In this document: piece after piece, positions 24,952 to 33,696 of the stretch
Position numbering within the stretch: the stretch's first letter is position 1
Layout of the letters: every line of letters begins with the position of its first letter
NCBI RefSeq assembly: GCF_003610635.1
Contig: NZ_RAQJ01000001.1
Location: forward strand, 496,474-560,473
DNA length: 64,000 nt
Source of the DNA: Ichthyenterobacterium magnum
GTDB taxonomy: Bacteria; Bacteroidota; Bacteroidia; Flavobacteriales; Flavobacteriaceae
Reading direction: 5' to 3'
Notes under the pieces: generated by a model
What the model saw: only the letters and a program-made list of their open reading frames with translations
Told to the model about the DNA's origin: nothing
The model's database searches: none
Made by a program: the position numbers and the translations under genes

Positions 24952-25661
24952 CCAAGACCTGTATTGAGCGTAACCGAAATATAAAAGTCATCATTCCTGC
25001 CTATAACGAAGCAGGCTCTATAGCCAATGTCATAAATGATATTCCAGAAATTGTAGATGAAATTATTGTTGTGAGCAACAATTCTACAGATGATACAGAA
25101 GCAAATGCCAAAAATGCTGGAGCTACAGTTTTGCAAGAAAACAGAAAAGGTTACGGTTACGCATGTTTAAAAGGTATGGATTACGTTGCCCAGCAAAAGA
25201 ATGACCCAGATATTATTGTGTTTTTAGATGGCGATTATAGTGACTATCCCGAAGAACTTATAAAAATAGTTAATCCAATAATAAATGATAATATCGATTT
25301 TGTAATTGGAGCTCGTGTTAAACGACTACGTGAAAAAGGTTCTATGACTCCTCAACAAGTGTTTGGCAATTGGTTAGCTACTTTTTTAATGAAGATTATA
25401 TTTAGAGCTAAGTTTACAGACCTTGGCCCTTTTAGAGCCATTAAATATGACAAATTATTAGCCTTAAACATGGAAGACAAAACCTATGGATGGACTGTAG
25501 AAATGCAGTTAAAAGCTTTAAAACAAAAATTATTGTATAAAGAAATACCTGTAAACTACAGAAACAGAATAGGCGTCTCAAAAGTTTCAGGAACCTTAAA
25601 AGGTAGTATCTTTGCAGGCGTAAAAATTCTAGGTTGGATTTTTAAATACAGTTTTAAGTAA
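24948..25661 (+). CDS. Family 2 glycosyltransferase (DPM1-like)
   Basis: A 237-residue GT-A enzyme without membrane helices. Seen: VIIPAYNEAGSIANVI at the N-terminus, IIVVSNNSTDDT, ENRKGYGYACLKG, the metal-binding VFLDGDYSDYPEEL (DGD), and TDLGPFRAIKYD, as in dolichol/undecaprenol-phosphate sugar transferases. It probably builds a lipid-phosphate sugar donor for the two membrane glycosyltransferases downstream. Its start overlaps the MORN-protein stop (ATGA) and its stop overlaps the next start by 1 bp (TAATG), so the three glycosyltransferases form one coupled unit. Confidence 0.88.
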   Translation: MTKTCIERNRNIKVIIPAYNEAGSIANVINDIPEIVDEIIVVSNNSTDDTEANAKNAGATVLQENRKGYGYACLKGMDYVAQQKNDPDIIVFLDGDYSDYPEELIKIVNPIINDNIDFVIGARVKRLREKGSMTPQQVFGNWLATFLMKIIFRAKFTDLGPFRAIKYDKLLALNMEDKTYGWTVEMQLKALKQKLLYKEIPVNYRNRIGVSKVSGTLKGSIFAGVKILGWIFKYSFK

Positions 25662-27151
25662 TGATTTTTAATATAGCTATTATAGTAATTTATACGATTG
25701 CGATTGTACTCATTTTCATGTATGCATTGGCGCAACTAAATCTACTATTTAATTATTTAGCCGCCAAAAAAAACCATAAAGACTGTCCAAAACTAAATCT
25801 TTCTAATTCTGAAGAAATCCCTTATGTAACCATTCAGCTTCCTGTGTATAATGAGCTTTATGTTATGGAACGTTTATTAGAAAACATAGCAGATATAGAC
25901 TATCCAAAAGACAAATTAGAAATACAAGTTTTAGATGATTCAACAGATGAAACTCTTGAAACTACTGCTACTCAAATAAAAAAAATACAGCAAACCGGTT
26001 TAGATATTCAGCATATAACACGTAGCAATCGTGAAGGTTTTAAAGCTGGTGCTTTAAAAGAAGGTTTAGAAACTGCAAAAGGTGATTTTATAGCTATTTT
26101 TGATGCCGATTTTCTTCCAAAAAAAGATTGGCTAAAACGTACTATTCCATTTTTTAAAGATTCAGAAATAGGTGTTGTACAAACACGATGGGGACATATT
26201 AACCGTAACTATTCTTTACTAACCAAAATTCAAGCCTTTGCACTCGATGCACATTTTACACTTGAGCAAGTTGGTAGAAATAGTAAAGGGCATTTTATCA
26301 ATTTTAATGGCACAGCTGGTGTTTGGCGTAAAGACTGCATTATTGATGCTGGAAATTGGGAAGGTGATACACTTACAGAGGATTTAGATTTAAGCTATAG
26401 AGCACAACTTAAAAACTGGAAATTTAAATACCTTGAAGATGTTGAAACTCCTGCTGAATTGCCTGTAGTTATAAGTGCTGCACGATCACAGCAGTTTCGT
26501 TGGAATAAAGGCGGAGCCGAGAACTTTAGAAAAATGCTTTGGCGTATTCTAAAATCTAAAAATATTTCGGCTAAAACTAAAATTCATGGCATGCTCCATT
26601 TATTAAATAGCTCTATGTTTTTAAGTGTTTTTATTGTTGCTGTTTTAAGTATTCCTATGTTATATATTAAAAACGAATATGCGCATTTACGTTTTTACTT
26701 TTACATGATGAGTTTCTTTGTTATTAGCACCGTAATTTTCTTTGTGTGTTATTGGTTTATGTACAAGAAAATCTATGGTAGTGGTTTTAAAAATTTCTTT
26801 TCTTATGTAGGCATGTTTTTTACCTTTTTCTCAATTGCCATGGGCTTTTCACTTCATAATTCTATTGCAGTATTAGAAGGTCATATTGGTAAACGTAGTG
26901 AGTTTGTACGAACGCCTAAATTTAATATTACAACCTTAAAGGATTCCTGGAAAGGCAATAAATATTTAAGAAAAAAACTATCCTTAAATGTCATTATAGA
27001 AGGTGGTTTAATGCTTTATTTTGCCTTTGGTTTATACAGTGCATTTGTAGTTGGTGACCAAGGTGGTGATTTTGGACTTTTCCCATTTCATTTAATGCTC
27101 TTTTTAGGTTTTGGGTATGTGTTTTTTAAATCTTTATCATCTAAAGTATAA
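25661..27151 (+). CDS. Processive-type membrane glycosyltransferase (GT2, cellulose-synthase-like)
   Basis: A 496-residue inner-membrane enzyme. One N-terminal helix (residues 3-27), a cytosolic GT-A domain, and about four C-terminal helices. Seen: VLDDSTDET (first Asp), IFDADFLPK (DXD), the FNGTAGVWRKDCI block, TEDLDLSYRA (ED general base), and QQFRWNKGG, the Q(Q)xRW signature of cellulose synthase, ceramide glucosyltransferase and related enzymes. It probably adds a sugar to a lipid or forms a glycan chain. It is coupled by TAATG at both ends to its neighbours. Confidence 0.88.
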   Translation: MIFNIAIIVIYTIAIVLIFMYALAQLNLLFNYLAAKKNHKDCPKLNLSNSEEIPYVTIQLPVYNELYVMERLLENIADIDYPKDKLEIQVLDDSTDETLETTATQIKKIQQTGLDIQHITRSNREGFKAGALKEGLETAKGDFIAIFDADFLPKKDWLKRTIPFFKDSEIGVVQTRWGHINRNYSLLTKIQAFALDAHFTLEQVGRNSKGHFINFNGTAGVWRKDCIIDAGNWEGDTLTEDLDLSYRAQLKNWKFKYLEDVETPAELPVVISAARSQQFRWNKGGAENFRKMLWRILKSKNISAKTKIHGMLHLLNSSMFLSVFIVAVLSIPMLYIKNEYAHLRFYFYMMSFFVISTVIFFVCYWFMYKKIYGSGFKNFFSYVGMFFTFFSIAMGFSLHNSIAVLEGHIGKRSEFVRTPKFNITTLKDSWKGNKYLRKKLSLNVIIEGGLMLYFAFGLYSAFVVGDQGGDFGLFPFHLMLFLGFGYVFFKSLSSKV

Positions 27152-28548
27152 TGCAATTATGGAAGTTTCATAAAACTCCAATTCTTCTAACATTTGTTAG
27201 CGCAGTACTTTACTTTTTTTTCGCTTATAATTTAATTAGAACTGAATATAGTAAGTTAATCTTTTTATACTTTGGTTTATGTATTCTGTTTTATTTTGTG
27301 ATGTATTCAACCAAGATTCCCCTTAGGTTTCTAGTTGTAATTTCCATTTTATTTCGATTAGTATTTTTAATGGCTACGCCAAATTTATCACAAGATTTTT
27401 ATCGGTTTATTTGGGACGGACGTATGATTTTAGAAGGGATTAACCCTTATTTATTTACTCCAGAATCTTTTATTGCAAGTAACCAATTACCAATTAGTCA
27501 AGCCCAAGAATTATATATTGGTATGGGAAAACTTAATGCAAGTCATTTCACCAATTATCCGCCTATAAACCAACTATGCTTTAGTATTGCTGCTCTGTTT
27601 TCTGGAAAAAGTATTTTAGGCTCAGCTATGGTCATGCGATTACTCATTATTATGGCTGATATTGGAACCCTTTATTTTGGAAAGAAACTATTAGAAAAAT
27701 TAAATCTTCCTATTAAAAATATATTCTGGTACATTCTTAACCCCTTTATTATTATTGAACTCACTGGAAATCTTCATTTTGAAGGCGTTATGATTTTCTT
27801 TTTAGTATGGAGTTTATACCTGTTACATTCAAATAAATGGAAATTAGCCGCACTTATTTTTGCTTGTTCTATTTCAGTTAAGTTAATTCCTTTAATGTTT
27901 TTACCATTATTTTATCAATGGTTTACTTCGACGCAGCTCTGTATAAGCATAAAAAAAGAAAATCTGTTAGATCAAGGCTTGACAAAGCTTATAAGCTTTT
28001 ACGGTATTGTAGGTATTTCAACATTACTTTTATTTCTTCCTTTTTTTAATTTAGATTTTATAAGTAACTATAGTAAAACTGTTGCATTGTGGTTTAACAA
28101 TTTTGAATTTAATGCAAGTATATACTATGTAGCACGAGAAATTGGTTATTGGTTTAGAGGTTATAATGAAATAGCAGTTATTGGCAAAACACTTGCAATT
28201 ATAGTCGTTTTAATTATTTTAGGTTTAGCTTTTTTAAAAAAAATTAAAACGTTACCACAACTAATATCTGCAATGTTATTAGCTATAACTGCATACTTGT
28301 TTTTTAGCACAACAGTGCATCCGTGGTATATTGCTACGCCACTAATTTTATCTGTATTTACTAGTTACAAGTTTCCTGTTGTGTGGAGTTTTGTAATTAT
28401 TCTAAGTTATTTAGCTTATATCAATATTGATAAAGCAGATAAATCTGAAAACCTATGGGTTATAGGTTTAGAGTACCTTATCATTTACAGTTTTTTTATT
28501 TGGGAAGTGTTTTTTAAAAAGCCTAAAGCTAATCTTCATCTTCAATAA
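27151..28548 (+). CDS. Polytopic mannosyltransferase-like protein (GT-C fold, GT87-type)
   Basis: A 465-residue membrane protein with about ten to twelve hydrophobic segments. The loop LSQDFYRFIWDGRMILEGIN (residues about 80-99) contains the acidic D and arginine pattern of GT-C polyprenyl-phosphate sugar-dependent transferases. NYPPINQL and FEGVMIFFLVW are family-like strings. It would use the lipid-linked donor made by the GT2 at 24948 to modify a periplasmic or lipid acceptor; this is inference from order and coupling. The 3' end overlaps the convergent gene at 28529 by 20 bp. Confidence 0.8.
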   Translation: MQLWKFHKTPILLTFVSAVLYFFFAYNLIRTEYSKLIFLYFGLCILFYFVMYSTKIPLRFLVVISILFRLVFLMATPNLSQDFYRFIWDGRMILEGINPYLFTPESFIASNQLPISQAQELYIGMGKLNASHFTNYPPINQLCFSIAALFSGKSILGSAMVMRLLIIMADIGTLYFGKKLLEKLNLPIKNIFWYILNPFIIIELTGNLHFEGVMIFFLVWSLYLLHSNKWKLAALIFACSISVKLIPLMFLPLFYQWFTSTQLCISIKKENLLDQGLTKLISFYGIVGISTLLLFLPFFNLDFISNYSKTVALWFNNFEFNASIYYVAREIGYWFRGYNEIAVIGKTLAIIVVLIILGLAFLKKIKTLPQLISAMLLAITAYLFFSTTVHPWYIATPLILSVFTSYKFPVVWSFVIILSYLAYINIDKADKSENLWVIGLEYLIIYSFFIWEVFFKKPKANLHLQ

Positions 28549-28828
28549 TTTCTGGGTCTTGAACTGCTTTTGGGTCATCTATCTCAAAATCTTCATAATC
28601 ATCCTCATCATAATTTTGCATTGTAACTTGAAGTTTTGAACTCACTTTCACTAAATATTTAGTGTCATCAGTTACTACTTCTACAGCTTCAATAAGTTCA
28701 TTATTTATATTAAATGAAATAATGTGATCATCATCATATCCATAAGGATATTTTTCAACTAATAATGCTAAGATTTCTGGAGTCAGCTTTTTAAAATCAA
28801 CAATAACTCGTTTAAAATTATCTTTCAT
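28529..28828 (-). CDS. Small conserved acidic protein of unknown function
   Basis: A 99-residue soluble protein that starts MKDNFKRVIVDFKKLTPEIL and ends in a strongly acidic tail (YDEDDYEDFEIDD). I use the ATG at 28828; an upstream start at 28870 would add 14 hydrophobic residues. Relatives in Flavobacteriaceae are sometimes labelled 'DNA primase', but no primase motif (zinc finger, TOPRIM acidic residues) is visible. It faces the glycosyltransferase operon and shares its last 20 bp. Its role is unknown. Confidence 0.7.
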   Translation of the reverse strand: MKDNFKRVIVDFKKLTPEILALLVEKYPYGYDDDHIISFNINNELIEAVEVVTDDTKYLVKVSSKLQVTMQNYDEDDYEDFEIDDPKAVQDPEIIEDED

Positions 28829-28915
28829 TTTAAATATAATAAGTTGGTTAATTACAACTCTAATATACAAACGAATTGTTATAATTTTAAAAAATACACA
28901 ATAAATATTAGTGTA

Positions 28916-29719
28916 TTAAATCATTTTAAGTGTATTAATTTCTTGGTTAGTAAGGTGTTTCCAATGACCTCTTGGTAAGTCTTTTTTAGTTAAATGTGCT
29001 ATAGCTACACAATCAACTTTAATGATGTCATATTTTAAATGCCCAAAAATAGTGTGTAATATTGTGTTACCTGTATTCTTTATTTTTAAGCCAATTTCTT
29101 TTTTGGTGGCTCCATCAATGTAGCTTACTTCTTCAACATTAATAAGTTTGCCATCAATTTTAAGTCCTTCTTGTATTTTTTTAAAATCTTCAAACTTTAA
29201 ATTTTTATCTAGTTCTATTTGAAATAAGCGTGATACTCCATTTTTTGAATTAGTGAATTTCTTTACAACGGTGTCATCATTAGTAAATAGTAATAAACCA
29301 GTAGAGTTTCTTCCTAAACGCCCAATTGGTTTTATTCTTGTAGATGTTGCATTGGCAACTAAATCCATTACAGTACGTCCTTTGTTTTCGCTAGTAGTGG
29401 TAGCAAAACCTTTTGGTTTATTTAGTAAAACATAAGTTTTCTTTTCTGGATTTATACGGCTTCCGTCGTAACGTACATCATCATCAATTTTAACCTTAAA
29501 GCCCATTTCTGTAACAACTTTTCCATTAACTGTTACTAAGCCAATTGCGATATGCTCATCAGCTTCGCGACGTGAACACATTCCAGAATTAGCTATATAT
29601 TTGTTTAAGCGAATTTCATCAGGATTACTATTTGCTTTTTGCTGAGTTTTCTTTTTCATAAAAGGTTTTCCTTTTGAAAAATTTCTACCTTTTCCTTTAT
29701 TACCTTGCTGCTTACTCAT
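28916..29719 (-). CDS. RsuA/RluB-family pseudouridine synthase, altered catalytic motif
   Basis: A 267-residue protein with a lysine- and glutamine-rich N-terminal tail (residues 1-35), an S4 RNA-binding domain (RLNKYIANSGMCSRREADEH), a linker, and a pseudouridine synthase domain (VLLNKPKGFATT, IKPIGRLGRNSTGLLLFTND). The family's catalytic aspartate normally follows GRL (GRLD); here the codon is GGA and the residue is glycine. The C-terminal DLPRGHWKHLTNQE is typical of the family. Either the position varies within this clade or the enzyme is impaired. A TATCTTTG -7-like box lies 15 bp upstream of the ATG. Confidence 0.85.
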   Translation of the reverse strand: MSKQQGNKGKGRNFSKGKPFMKKKTQQKANSNPDEIRLNKYIANSGMCSRREADEHIAIGLVTVNGKVVTEMGFKVKIDDDVRYDGSRINPEKKTYVLLNKPKGFATTTSENKGRTVMDLVANATSTRIKPIGRLGRNSTGLLLFTNDDTVVKKFTNSKNGVSRLFQIELDKNLKFEDFKKIQEGLKIDGKLINVEEVSYIDGATKKEIGLKIKNTGNTILHTIFGHLKYDIIKVDCVAIAHLTKKDLPRGHWKHLTNQEINTLKMI

Positions 29720-29733
29720 TGTAATTTTTTTTG

Positions 29734-29741
29734 CAAAGATA
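29734..29741 (-). promoter_or_regulatory. Bacteroidota -7-like box (TATCTTTG) upstream of the pseudouridine synthase gene
   Basis: On the minus strand the sequence reads TATCTTTGCA, a match to the Bacteroidota TANNTTTG -7 element, about 15 bp before the ATG. No TTG at the normal -33 distance is visible, so this is a partial promoter call and implies a very short leader. Confidence 0.4.
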
Positions 29742-29846
29742 CATAACCTTATTTCAAAACCTATTCTAGTATAGAATTTGTAAAATCGAAGAAATCCTTA
29801 ATGGTATTGACTTACTTACACTACTACATTTAGAGCTTTGAGCAGA

Positions 29847-30117
29847 TTAACTTTTAAGTCTTTTTTTAAAACTAAAAACCAATTTTAATATATTAAAAAG
29901 GAGTAAGATTAAAATGATTTTAACTGCAAAATTTAAAATTTTCAAAACTAACTCTGAAGCTTCTATTGACATGGCATAGCTTTCTAACGTTTCAGGGTGA
30001 ATCCCTAAAACTATTGAAAATGACACTATAAAGAGTTTGTTGTTAGAAGGCATATCTGTGAATGAAAGCACACCATATACTAAAAAAATTTCCTAAAATT
30101 ATAACGGCAATGTTCAT
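29847..30117 (-). pseudogene. Small membrane protein gene with apparent frameshift at a T7 run
   Basis: On the minus strand an ATG immediately follows the prenyltransferase stop (TGA then ATG at 30117-30115) and encodes MNIAVIILGNF; the frame then breaks at a run of seven Ts (A-run at 30082-30088 on the plus strand). Removing one T joins it in frame to LVYGVLSFTDMPSNNKLFIV, then ILLLFNILKLVFSFKKRLKS, a sensible protein of about 89 residues with two or three membrane segments. The intact 3' part runs 30071-29847. It is either a recent frameshift, a slippage-controlled gene or a base-calling error. No family recognised. Confidence 0.6.
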
Positions 30118-31020
30118 TCAAATACGTTTTAAAACTAGATTAATATCAATCAACAAAATACAAAAAACACCTGCTACAATAATGACCTTTAAAATATTAT
30201 GTAGTAACAAATAATGTGTTTTTGTACTTGACTTCCAAAGTAGCAATAGAAAAATAGTAAGTAAAACAACACTTAAATAAAAATAGAGATACATATGTCC
30301 AACTTCATATCTATATAGCAATAAATATGTTGGAATTAAAGTTAAAATAGCTAAAACAGTAAGCATTACTTTGCTTGTATTCTCGCCATAAGTAATTGGA
30401 ATGGTTTTATAATTTAAAGCTAAATCTCCTTTTATATTTTCTAAATCTTTAGTGAGTTCACGCATTGAAATAATTAAGAATAAAAATAATGCATGTACAA
30501 AAATAACGGCATCAAAATTTTTATAATACATAAAAATGGCAAAAAAAGGAACAATGGTTAGTATCGCAGACGTAAGGTTGCCAACAAAAGGCATTTTTTT
30601 TAATTTATGTGAGTAAAGCCAAATACCAAATATGTATAAAGAAAAGAAAATAACAGCTCTAAACGACACATAACTTGCCATTATTACAGCCAAAAAATTA
30701 AGCACAAAATAAAATGACAGCTTTGTGTTTTGACTAACGAGTCTATCAAGCTTAGATTTTTCTGGTCTGTTAATTAAGTCCTTTTCAGAGTCGTAAAAAT
30801 TATTAATAATATAACCAGCTGCAATAGTTGCTGCAGATGCTAATACGAGTATAAATAAATTACCATCAAACACAACCTGTTTTAATGGCTTATTATGAGC
30901 CAAAATATAAATTGATGCAAGATATTGTGCTATTACAATAATTAGAATATTGTAACCTCTAACCACAGAAAACATACTGAAAAATTTTAACAGTACATGC
31001 TTTTGTTTACGAGAAAACAT
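30118..31020 (-). CDS. UbiA-family geranylgeranylglycerol-phosphate geranylgeranyltransferase-like protein
   Basis: A 300-residue membrane prenyltransferase with about eight or nine helices. The first aspartate-rich motif is NNFYDSEKDLINRPEKSKLD (about residue 67) and the second is TKDLENIKGDLALNYKTIPI (about 190), both matching UbiA enzymes of the digeranylgeranylglycerol-phosphate synthase branch found in Archaea and Bacteroidota. It probably prenylates a glycerol-phosphate lipid, or an equivalent ring acceptor; specificity is inferred from family and from the mevalonate genes upstream on the same strand. It is 10 bp from the mevalonate kinase gene. Confidence 0.85.
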   Translation of the reverse strand: MFSRKQKHVLLKFFSMFSVVRGYNILIIVIAQYLASIYILAHNKPLKQVVFDGNLFILVLASAATIAAGYIINNFYDSEKDLINRPEKSKLDRLVSQNTKLSFYFVLNFLAVIMASYVSFRAVIFFSLYIFGIWLYSHKLKKMPFVGNLTSAILTIVPFFAIFMYYKNFDAVIFVHALFLFLIISMRELTKDLENIKGDLALNYKTIPITYGENTSKVMLTVLAILTLIPTYLLLYRYEVGHMYLYFYLSVVLLTIFLLLLWKSSTKTHYLLLHNILKVIIVAGVFCILLIDINLVLKRI

Positions 31021-31030
31021 AGGTGAATTT

Positions 31031-31960
31031 TTAGAAGTTATAAACGACTTCTAATTTATAATCTTTAAGAGATTGTTGTGCAATGTCAATATTTTCAGTA
31101 AAACCTAAAATATAACCTCCGCCACCAGAACCACACAGCTTTAAGTAATACTCATTGGTTTCAATGCCTTTTTTCCAGAGTTCATGAAATTGCTTCGGAA
31201 TCATTGGTTTAAAATGATTTAAAACCACTTTAGACAATTGTTTAGTATTACTAAATAACGACTTGATGTCTCCTTTTAAAAAATCATCTACACATGCGTC
31301 TGTATGTTTTATAAACTGGTCTTTAAGCATACTACGAAAACCTTCTTGTTTCATATTCTCCATAAAAATACGAACCATAGGAGCTGTTTCTCCAGTAATT
31401 CCAGAATCTAATAAAAAGACAGCTCCTTTACCTTCATTTTTTTGAGATGGAATACCAGTTGCTTCAATATTATCTTTTGAATTGATAAGAATTGGAATAC
31501 TTAAATAACTATTTAAAGGATCTAAACCAGACGATTTTCCATGGAAAAACGATTCCATTTCAGAAAAAATAGATTTTAACTTCAGCAGTTTTTCTCTTGT
31601 TAAATTTTCAAGAACTGTAATAGTATCTTGAGCATACTTATCATAAATAGCAGCTACCAAAGCACCACTACTACCAACACCATAACCCTGAGGAATAGAC
31701 GAATCAAAATACATACCTGCATCAACATCTGCTTGCATTTTTTTAGTATCAAAAGTTACCAAAGCTGCATCAATATCTTGAAGATAGGCTACAAATTGTT
31801 TTAAGCTTTTATTAGATTTAATAGCTTCTTCAGATGGATTCTCATCCATCTTTAATGCGCCATTATAAAAACTATAAGGGATAGATAATCCTTTAGAATC
31901 TTTAATAATTCCGTACTCACCAAAGAGTAATATTTTTGAGTAAAAAAGTGGTCCTTTCAT
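31031..31960 (-). CDS. Mevalonate kinase (GHMP kinase family)
   Basis: ATP-dependent kinase of 309 residues. Seen: SKILLFGEYGIIKDSKGLS at the start, DSSIPQGYGVGSSGALVAA as the glycine/serine-rich ATP loop (about residue 90), a catalytic-lysine/aspartate region around HGKSSGLDPLNSYLS, and LCGSGGGGYILGFTE as the C-terminal GHMP motif. Together with diphosphomevalonate decarboxylase upstream and a prenyltransferase downstream it supports isoprenoid precursor synthesis by the mevalonate route. Phosphomevalonate kinase, HMG-CoA reductase and synthase are not in the window. A close GHMP subfamily with a different substrate cannot be fully excluded. Confidence 0.85.
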   Translation of the reverse strand: MKGPLFYSKILLFGEYGIIKDSKGLSIPYSFYNGALKMDENPSEEAIKSNKSLKQFVAYLQDIDAALVTFDTKKMQADVDAGMYFDSSIPQGYGVGSSGALVAAIYDKYAQDTITVLENLTREKLLKLKSIFSEMESFFHGKSSGLDPLNSYLSIPILINSKDNIEATGIPSQKNEGKGAVFLLDSGITGETAPMVRIFMENMKQEGFRSMLKDQFIKHTDACVDDFLKGDIKSLFSNTKQLSKVVLNHFKPMIPKQFHELWKKGIETNEYYLKLCGSGGGGYILGFTENIDIAQQSLKDYKLEVVYNF

Positions 31961-31987
31961 TTACTATCTTGATTTGGAACGATTAAG

Positions 31988-33070
31988 TTACAATTGTTTT
32001 GCTCCAAAACCTATTCTATCACAAATATAGTGACCATTTTGGCAATACGCAACTAACTCGTTTTTAATGAATTCATAAACCTGCTCAGCTTCATTTTCTG
32101 GATATAGAACATGCACATTAGCGCCTGCATCTAAAGTGAAGCAAACATGAGTTCCTGTTTCTTTTCTAAACGCCCAAATTTTATTAATTATTTCAAGCGT
32201 ATTAGGTTTCATTAAAATAAAATAAGGCATACTTGTCATCATCATTGCATGTAAAGTCAACGCTTCACTTTCTACAATATTAATGAACGTTTTTAGGTCA
32301 CCTACTTTAAATACGTTGATAAGCTCAGAAAGGTTTTTATGCGCTTGTTTAAATCGCTCTTTAGCAAATGGATGATTGTACATTAAATTATGTCCAACTG
32401 TACTACTTACTTGCTTTTCCCCTTTATCTACTAGCAAAATTGTATCGTGAAAATTCTTAAAATTTTCATGAACTTCAAAAGGGTATTTAACACCAAATAA
32501 GTCTGAACTTTCATCAATTTCTTCATGCTTTCCCCAAACTACCAAATCACCTTTTAAGCTTCTACATGCACTACCAGAACCTAAACGTGCTAAAAATGAT
32601 GCCTTTTGTATGAAAAACTCTTCAGGTATATCTGAATCAAGTTCTTTTTCAATACTCATTAAGCATAATGCTAAAGCACTCATACCAGAAGCAGACGAGG
32701 CAATACCTGAGCTATGAGGAAATGTATTAGCTGTTTCAATTTTAAAATAATAATCTTTTAAAAATGGTAAATAAGATTCGATTCGCTTGAAAAACGTTTC
32801 AATTTTTGGTTTAAAATCGTCTTGCTGCTTTCCGTCTAAAAACACATCAAATGAAAATTCATCTTGATTACTTTTTTTAGAAAATGATAACGTTGTAGTC
32901 GTTTTACATGCATCTAACGTAAAACTTACCGATGGATTTTCTGGAATTTGATGTTCTCGTTTTCCCCAATATTTTACTAACGCAATATTACTTGGAGATG
33001 ACCAAGTAAAACTTCCGCTTTCTAATAAATTGTTACATGCTTTTGGTATAAATTGTTGTTCTAGCATCAA
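31988..33070 (-). CDS. mvaD: Diphosphomevalonate decarboxylase
   Basis: ATP-dependent decarboxylation of mevalonate-5-diphosphate to isopentenyl diphosphate. Seen: SPSNIALVKYWGKREHQIPE (the family's first signature), PSVSFTLDACKTTTTLSF, NTFPHSSGIASSASGMSALA (ATP loop and catalytic region), SFLARLGSGSACRSLKGDLV, and FTLDAGANVHVLY (aspartate near the C-terminus). The length of 360 residues is slightly above the usual 320-340 because of a short N-terminal extension. A 27-bp gap separates it from the mevalonate kinase gene, so the two are likely co-transcribed. Confidence 0.93.
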   Translation of the reverse strand: MMLEQQFIPKACNNLLESGSFTWSSPSNIALVKYWGKREHQIPENPSVSFTLDACKTTTTLSFSKKSNQDEFSFDVFLDGKQQDDFKPKIETFFKRIESYLPFLKDYYFKIETANTFPHSSGIASSASGMSALALCLMSIEKELDSDIPEEFFIQKASFLARLGSGSACRSLKGDLVVWGKHEEIDESSDLFGVKYPFEVHENFKNFHDTILLVDKGEKQVSSTVGHNLMYNHPFAKERFKQAHKNLSELINVFKVGDLKTFINIVESEALTLHAMMMTSMPYFILMKPNTLEIINKIWAFRKETGTHVCFTLDAGANVHVLYPENEAEQVYEFIKNELVAYCQNGHYICDRIGFGAKQL

Positions 33071-33165
33071 TCAATTTTATTCTGACAAAGACTGTTAAAA
33101 ACAGGTTTGTTATTTATTTAAAAATTCTTCTGCAAAAGTAGGTAAATTTCATGGGTCTTTTCATT

Positions 33166-33696
33166 TTACATAGACATTGAAAGTAACTTTACCATAGTAT
33201 TGTAATTTCTAGCTGTACCAATTGTTTTGAGTTTACGTTCGAAAAAACTCATATTAAATTTGGCTTTACCATATCCTTTTTCGCAATAAAAATAAATACA
33301 ATCGTTGATGATAAAATACTCTTCGCCTTTATAGATTTTTTCTGAAGCAGCTTTTACCAATTCAGAATCTGGAGTTGTATGCAACATCGTAAAATAACTC
33401 TTCACTTTTTTTTCTTCAGAAAATGGGCAATCGTTAAAAATGCGTTGCAAATCTTGTCGTATTCTAACCAAAACCGATACTTCAAACCCAAACTTTTCTA
33501 TAATAGCCTTTTGAATTTTATGTTCTAAATTTTGAAGATTTGTTTCTGCAGATTTTAAAATTATATTACCACTTTGTATGTAGGTTTTAACGTCTTCAAA
33601 ACCAGATGCAGTTAATAGATTACGTAAATCTGCCATGGGTACTTTTTTGTGACCTCCAACATTTATTCCTTTTAGTAAAACTATATATATGTTCAT
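33166..33696 (-). CDS. DUF1697 domain protein
   Basis: A 176-residue cytoplasmic protein with the DUF1697 signature MNIYIVLLKGINVGGHKKVP then DLRNLLTASGFEDVKTYIQS and GNIIL. Function of the family is not established. Its start codon directly abuts the stop of the FAD oxidoreductase gene upstream (33697), so it is probably translated from the same transcript. No membrane segment or signal peptide. Confidence 0.85.
   Translation of the reverse strand: MNIYIVLLKGINVGGHKKVPMADLRNLLTASGFEDVKTYIQSGNIILKSAETNLQNLEHKIQKAIIEKFGFEVSVLVRIRQDLQRIFNDCPFSEEKKVKSYFTMLHTTPDSELVKAASEKIYKGEEYFIINDCIYFYCEKGYGKAKFNMSFFERKLKTIGTARNYNTMVKLLSMSM

Noticed and set aside
28529-28828. DNA primase
   Set aside because: The label exists for relatives, but no primase zinc finger or TOPRIM motif is present in this 99-residue acidic protein.
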